DNA of 7,700 nt from Chloroflexota bacterium (lineage in GTDB: Bacteria; Chloroflexota; Anaerolineae; Anaerolineales; Villigracilaceae): contig JAKANW010000123.1 of the NCBI GenBank assembly GCA_021823555.1, positions 1-7,700 on the forward strand. The letters run 5' to 3'. The notes below the pieces were generated by a model. The model was not told the DNA's origin. It was given only the letters and a program-made list of their open reading frames with translations, and ran no database searches. Within the stretch, counting starts at the first letter, position 1. Every line of letters starts with the position of its first letter. A program made the translations under genes and the position numbers. Positions 6,072 to 7,700 of this stretch are shown one piece after another.

Positions 6072-6974
6072 ATGTCCAAACTGATTTCCCTCACCGAGGC
6101 CATTTCCAAATATGTGAACGACGGGGATACCGTCTACGCGGCCGGATTCACCCACCTGATCCCTTTCGCTGCCGGACATGAAATCATCCGCCTCAAAAAA
6201 CGGGACCTGGTGCTGGCGCGCGCCACCCCAGATTTGATCTACGACCAGATGGTTGCCGCGGGCTGCGCCCGCAAGGTGATCTTCTCCTACATGGGCAATC
6301 CGGGCGTTGGTTCTTTACGCATCGTGCGCAGCGCCATCGAAAAAGGCAAACTCGAATGGGAGGAGTATTCACACTTCGGGATGATCACCCGCCTGCAAGC
6401 GGGCGCAGCCGGGCTGCCCTTCCTGCCCATGAACCAGACCGGCGCGACCGACCTGGAGGGTGTTAATCCGCTCATCAAACGCATCCCTGACCCATACGGC
6501 GGCAAGGATGTGATCGTCGTCCCGGCCCTCAACCCGGATATCGCCATCATCCATGTGCAACGCGCCGACGCGCAGGGCAACGCGCATCTGTGGGGTATCA
6601 TCGGTGAGCAGAAGGAAGCTGCCTTCGCTGCGAAGAAAGTCATCCTGACCGCCGAAGAGATCGTGGATGAATCGGTTATCCGCGCCGACCCGAACCGCAC
6701 CATGATCCCCGGCATCATTGTGGATACCGTCTGCCACACGCCCTATTCCTGCCACCCATCTTATGCACAGGGATATTACGACCGCGATAATGAGTTTTAC
6801 CTGCAATGGGATAAGATCAGCGAATCGGTCGAATCGGTTTCCTCCTGGCTGGACGAATGGGTGTACGGCGTCAAGGATCGAAATGAATATTGGGAAAAGC
6901 TCGGCGCAGAAACCCACCAACGCTTGGCAATCAAAGCAAGGATGAGTGCGCCTATTAACTACGGCCAATATTAA
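6072..6974 (+). CDS. CoA-transferase family I, subunit A (GctA/IpdA-like)
   Basis: This is the A (alpha) subunit of a two-subunit family I CoA transferase or related hydrolase, similar to glutaconate CoA-transferase A or IpdA of steroid-ring breakdown. The 300-residue length fits. Visible family features are the N-terminal DGDTVYAAGF (17-26), the ARATPDLIYD region (49-58), GMITRLQAGAAGLPFLP (103-119), PDPYGGKDVIVVPAL (139-152) and the HVQRADAQGNAHLWG block (161-175), whose ADxxGN core is characteristic. In this family the CoA-carrying catalytic glutamate is on subunit B, so this subunit alone should be inactive. The next gene is an alpha/beta hydrolase, not a B subunit, and no B subunit is visible here. 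It starts 2 nt after the small membrane protein gene; the only Shine-Dalgarno-like sequence (AAGGA, 12 nt away) is rather distant, which suggests coupling. The acyl substrate is unknown; IpdA-like hydrolysis or a GctA-type transfer cannot be separated by eye. Confidence 0.87.
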   Translation: MSKLISLTEAISKYVNDGDTVYAAGFTHLIPFAAGHEIIRLKKRDLVLARATPDLIYDQMVAAGCARKVIFSYMGNPGVGSLRIVRSAIEKGKLEWEEYSHFGMITRLQAGAAGLPFLPMNQTGATDLEGVNPLIKRIPDPYGGKDVIVVPALNPDIAIIHVQRADAQGNAHLWGIIGEQKEAAFAAKKVILTAEEIVDESVIRADPNRTMIPGIIVDTVCHTPYSCHPSYAQGYYDRDNEFYLQWDKISESVESVSSWLDEWVYGVKDRNEYWEKLGAETHQRLAIKARMSAPINYGQY

Positions 6975-6976
6975 TC

Positions 6977-6994
6977 CGCGAATTGACGCGAATT
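6977..6994 (+). repeat. CGCGAATT direct repeat in the spacer before the hydrolase gene
   Basis: CGCGAATT occurs at 6977-6984 and again at 6987-6994, one helical turn (10 bp) apart, within the 28-nt gap after the CoA-transferase stop. It may be part of a dispersed intergenic repeat or a tandem half-site; it is too short to tell. Confidence 0.35.
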
Positions 6995-7002
6995 TCCGTC
7001 AA

Positions 7003-7700
7003 ATGAACATTCCCTACATCGAACACGGTGGCTCTGGCGCACCACTTCACTTTCTGCACGCCAACGGCTACCCACCCGCTTGCTACAATCCGTTATTGGA
7101 CAGGCTGAAATCCCAGTATCGCGTCTTTGGGATGCTGCTGCGCCCGCTTTGGCCGGACTCAAAACCAGAAGAAATCCAGGATTGGAATTCACTTTCAGGC
7201 GATCTGCTGAAATTTTTAGATGAACAAAAAACGGGTTCAGTGATCGGCGTGGGACATTCCATCGGCGCGATTGTCACGCTACGCGCGGCGCTGAGGCAGC
7301 CTGAACGGTTCCGTGCGCTAATCCTACTTGACCCCGTGCTCTTCCCGCCGTACTTTATCATGACCTGGAACCTAGCGCGATGGCTTGGGTTTGGGCATCG
7401 CATCCATCCCCTGATCAGCGGCGCGCTCAAACGCCGCCGCACCTTCGACAACCTGGACATGATCTTCCGTGGGTATCGCAAGCGTGAGATATTTCGATAT
7501 TTTAATGATGATAACTTGCGGGCGTTTATCGCAGGCATGGTCAGACCCAAAGCAGACGGCGGCTACGAACTGGCTTATAGCCCCGAATGGGAATCGCGTA
7601 TTTACTATACAGGCGTATGGCGCGATATGGAACTGTGGCGCGGATTGCCAAAACTCAAGGTACCCACCCTCATCATCCGCGGCGCGGAAACGGATACATT
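7003..7700 (+). CDS. Alpha/beta hydrolase, C-terminus beyond window
   Basis: This is a serine hydrolase of the alpha/beta-hydrolase fold, of unknown substrate. The frame is open from the ATG at 7003 to the window edge (232 codons). The N-terminal HFLHANGYPP (16-25) is the HG-type oxyanion-hole region. The nucleophile elbow is GHSIG (84-88) with Ser86. After it come ILLDPVLFPP (107-116) and a basic and aromatic cap-like segment (about 120-200). KVPTLIIRGAETDT (219-232) is the strand and loop that normally carries the acid residue, probably Asp231. The catalytic His would lie just past the edge. It follows the CoA-transferase subunit by 28 nt on the same strand, so it is likely in the same unit, and could act on an acyl-CoA or ester in that pathway; that link is inference. 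No strong Shine-Dalgarno precedes the ATG, so the start is chosen by the domain boundary and is less certain. Confidence 0.82.
   Translation, partial: MNIPYIEHGGSGAPLHFLHANGYPPACYNPLLDRLKSQYRVFGMLLRPLWPDSKPEEIQDWNSLSGDLLKFLDEQKTGSVIGVGHSIGAIVTLRAALRQPERFRALILLDPVLFPPYFIMTWNLARWLGFGHRIHPLISGALKRRRTFDNLDMIFRGYRKREIFRYFNDDNLRAFIAGMVRPKADGGYELAYSPEWESRIYYTGVWRDMELWRGLPKLKVPTLIIRGAETDT

Overview
The window is a compact, moderately GC-rich bacterial chromosome segment. Two outward-facing transcription units diverge from a shared region at about 3974-4152. The gene content is a DUF62-linked ECF transporter with a fused double ATPase, a RocA-like aldehyde dehydrogenase and a GctA-like CoA-transferase subunit. 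Together with sigma-70-type promoters, mixed Shine-Dalgarno and leaderless starts, and small intergenic repeats, this suggests a Chloroflexota (Anaerolineae-like) genome. The taxonomic call is an inference from general resemblance, not a measured match. No mobile element, CRISPR array, tRNA or rRNA is visible.

Left half (minus strand, read from 3973 down to 1). A four-gene operon encodes a SAM hydroxide adenosyltransferase (DUF62), a fused ECF-transporter ATPase that overlaps it by 8 nt, an ECF substrate-binding S component, and an ECF T component cut by the window edge. Together the last three make a complete importer (A-A', S, T) whose vitamin or cofactor substrate cannot be read from sequence. 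The operon promoter (TTGACA, 17 bp, GATAAT) places the expected +1 on the A of the first ATG, so the mRNA is probably leaderless. A heptamer-repeat hairpin separates the S and T genes.

Right half (plus strand, 4077 to 7700). A strong promoter and an ideal ribosome-binding site drive a 524-residue aldehyde dehydrogenase of the 1-pyrroline-5-carboxylate dehydrogenase (RocA) type. A textbook rho-independent terminator ends this unit. A second unit follows at once: a small two-helix membrane protein with a lysine-rich tail, a glutaconate-type CoA-transferase A subunit without an adjacent B subunit, and an alpha/beta hydrolase that runs off the window. The small protein's start has the same -10-to-ATG spacing as the DUF62 operon.

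Most of the window is ordinary metabolism and transport. The parts most worth a second look are the SAM-cleaving enzyme tied to an ECF importer, the leaderless promoter geometry, the heptamer repeat, the inverted repeat in the divergent control region, and the orphan CoA-transferase subunit.
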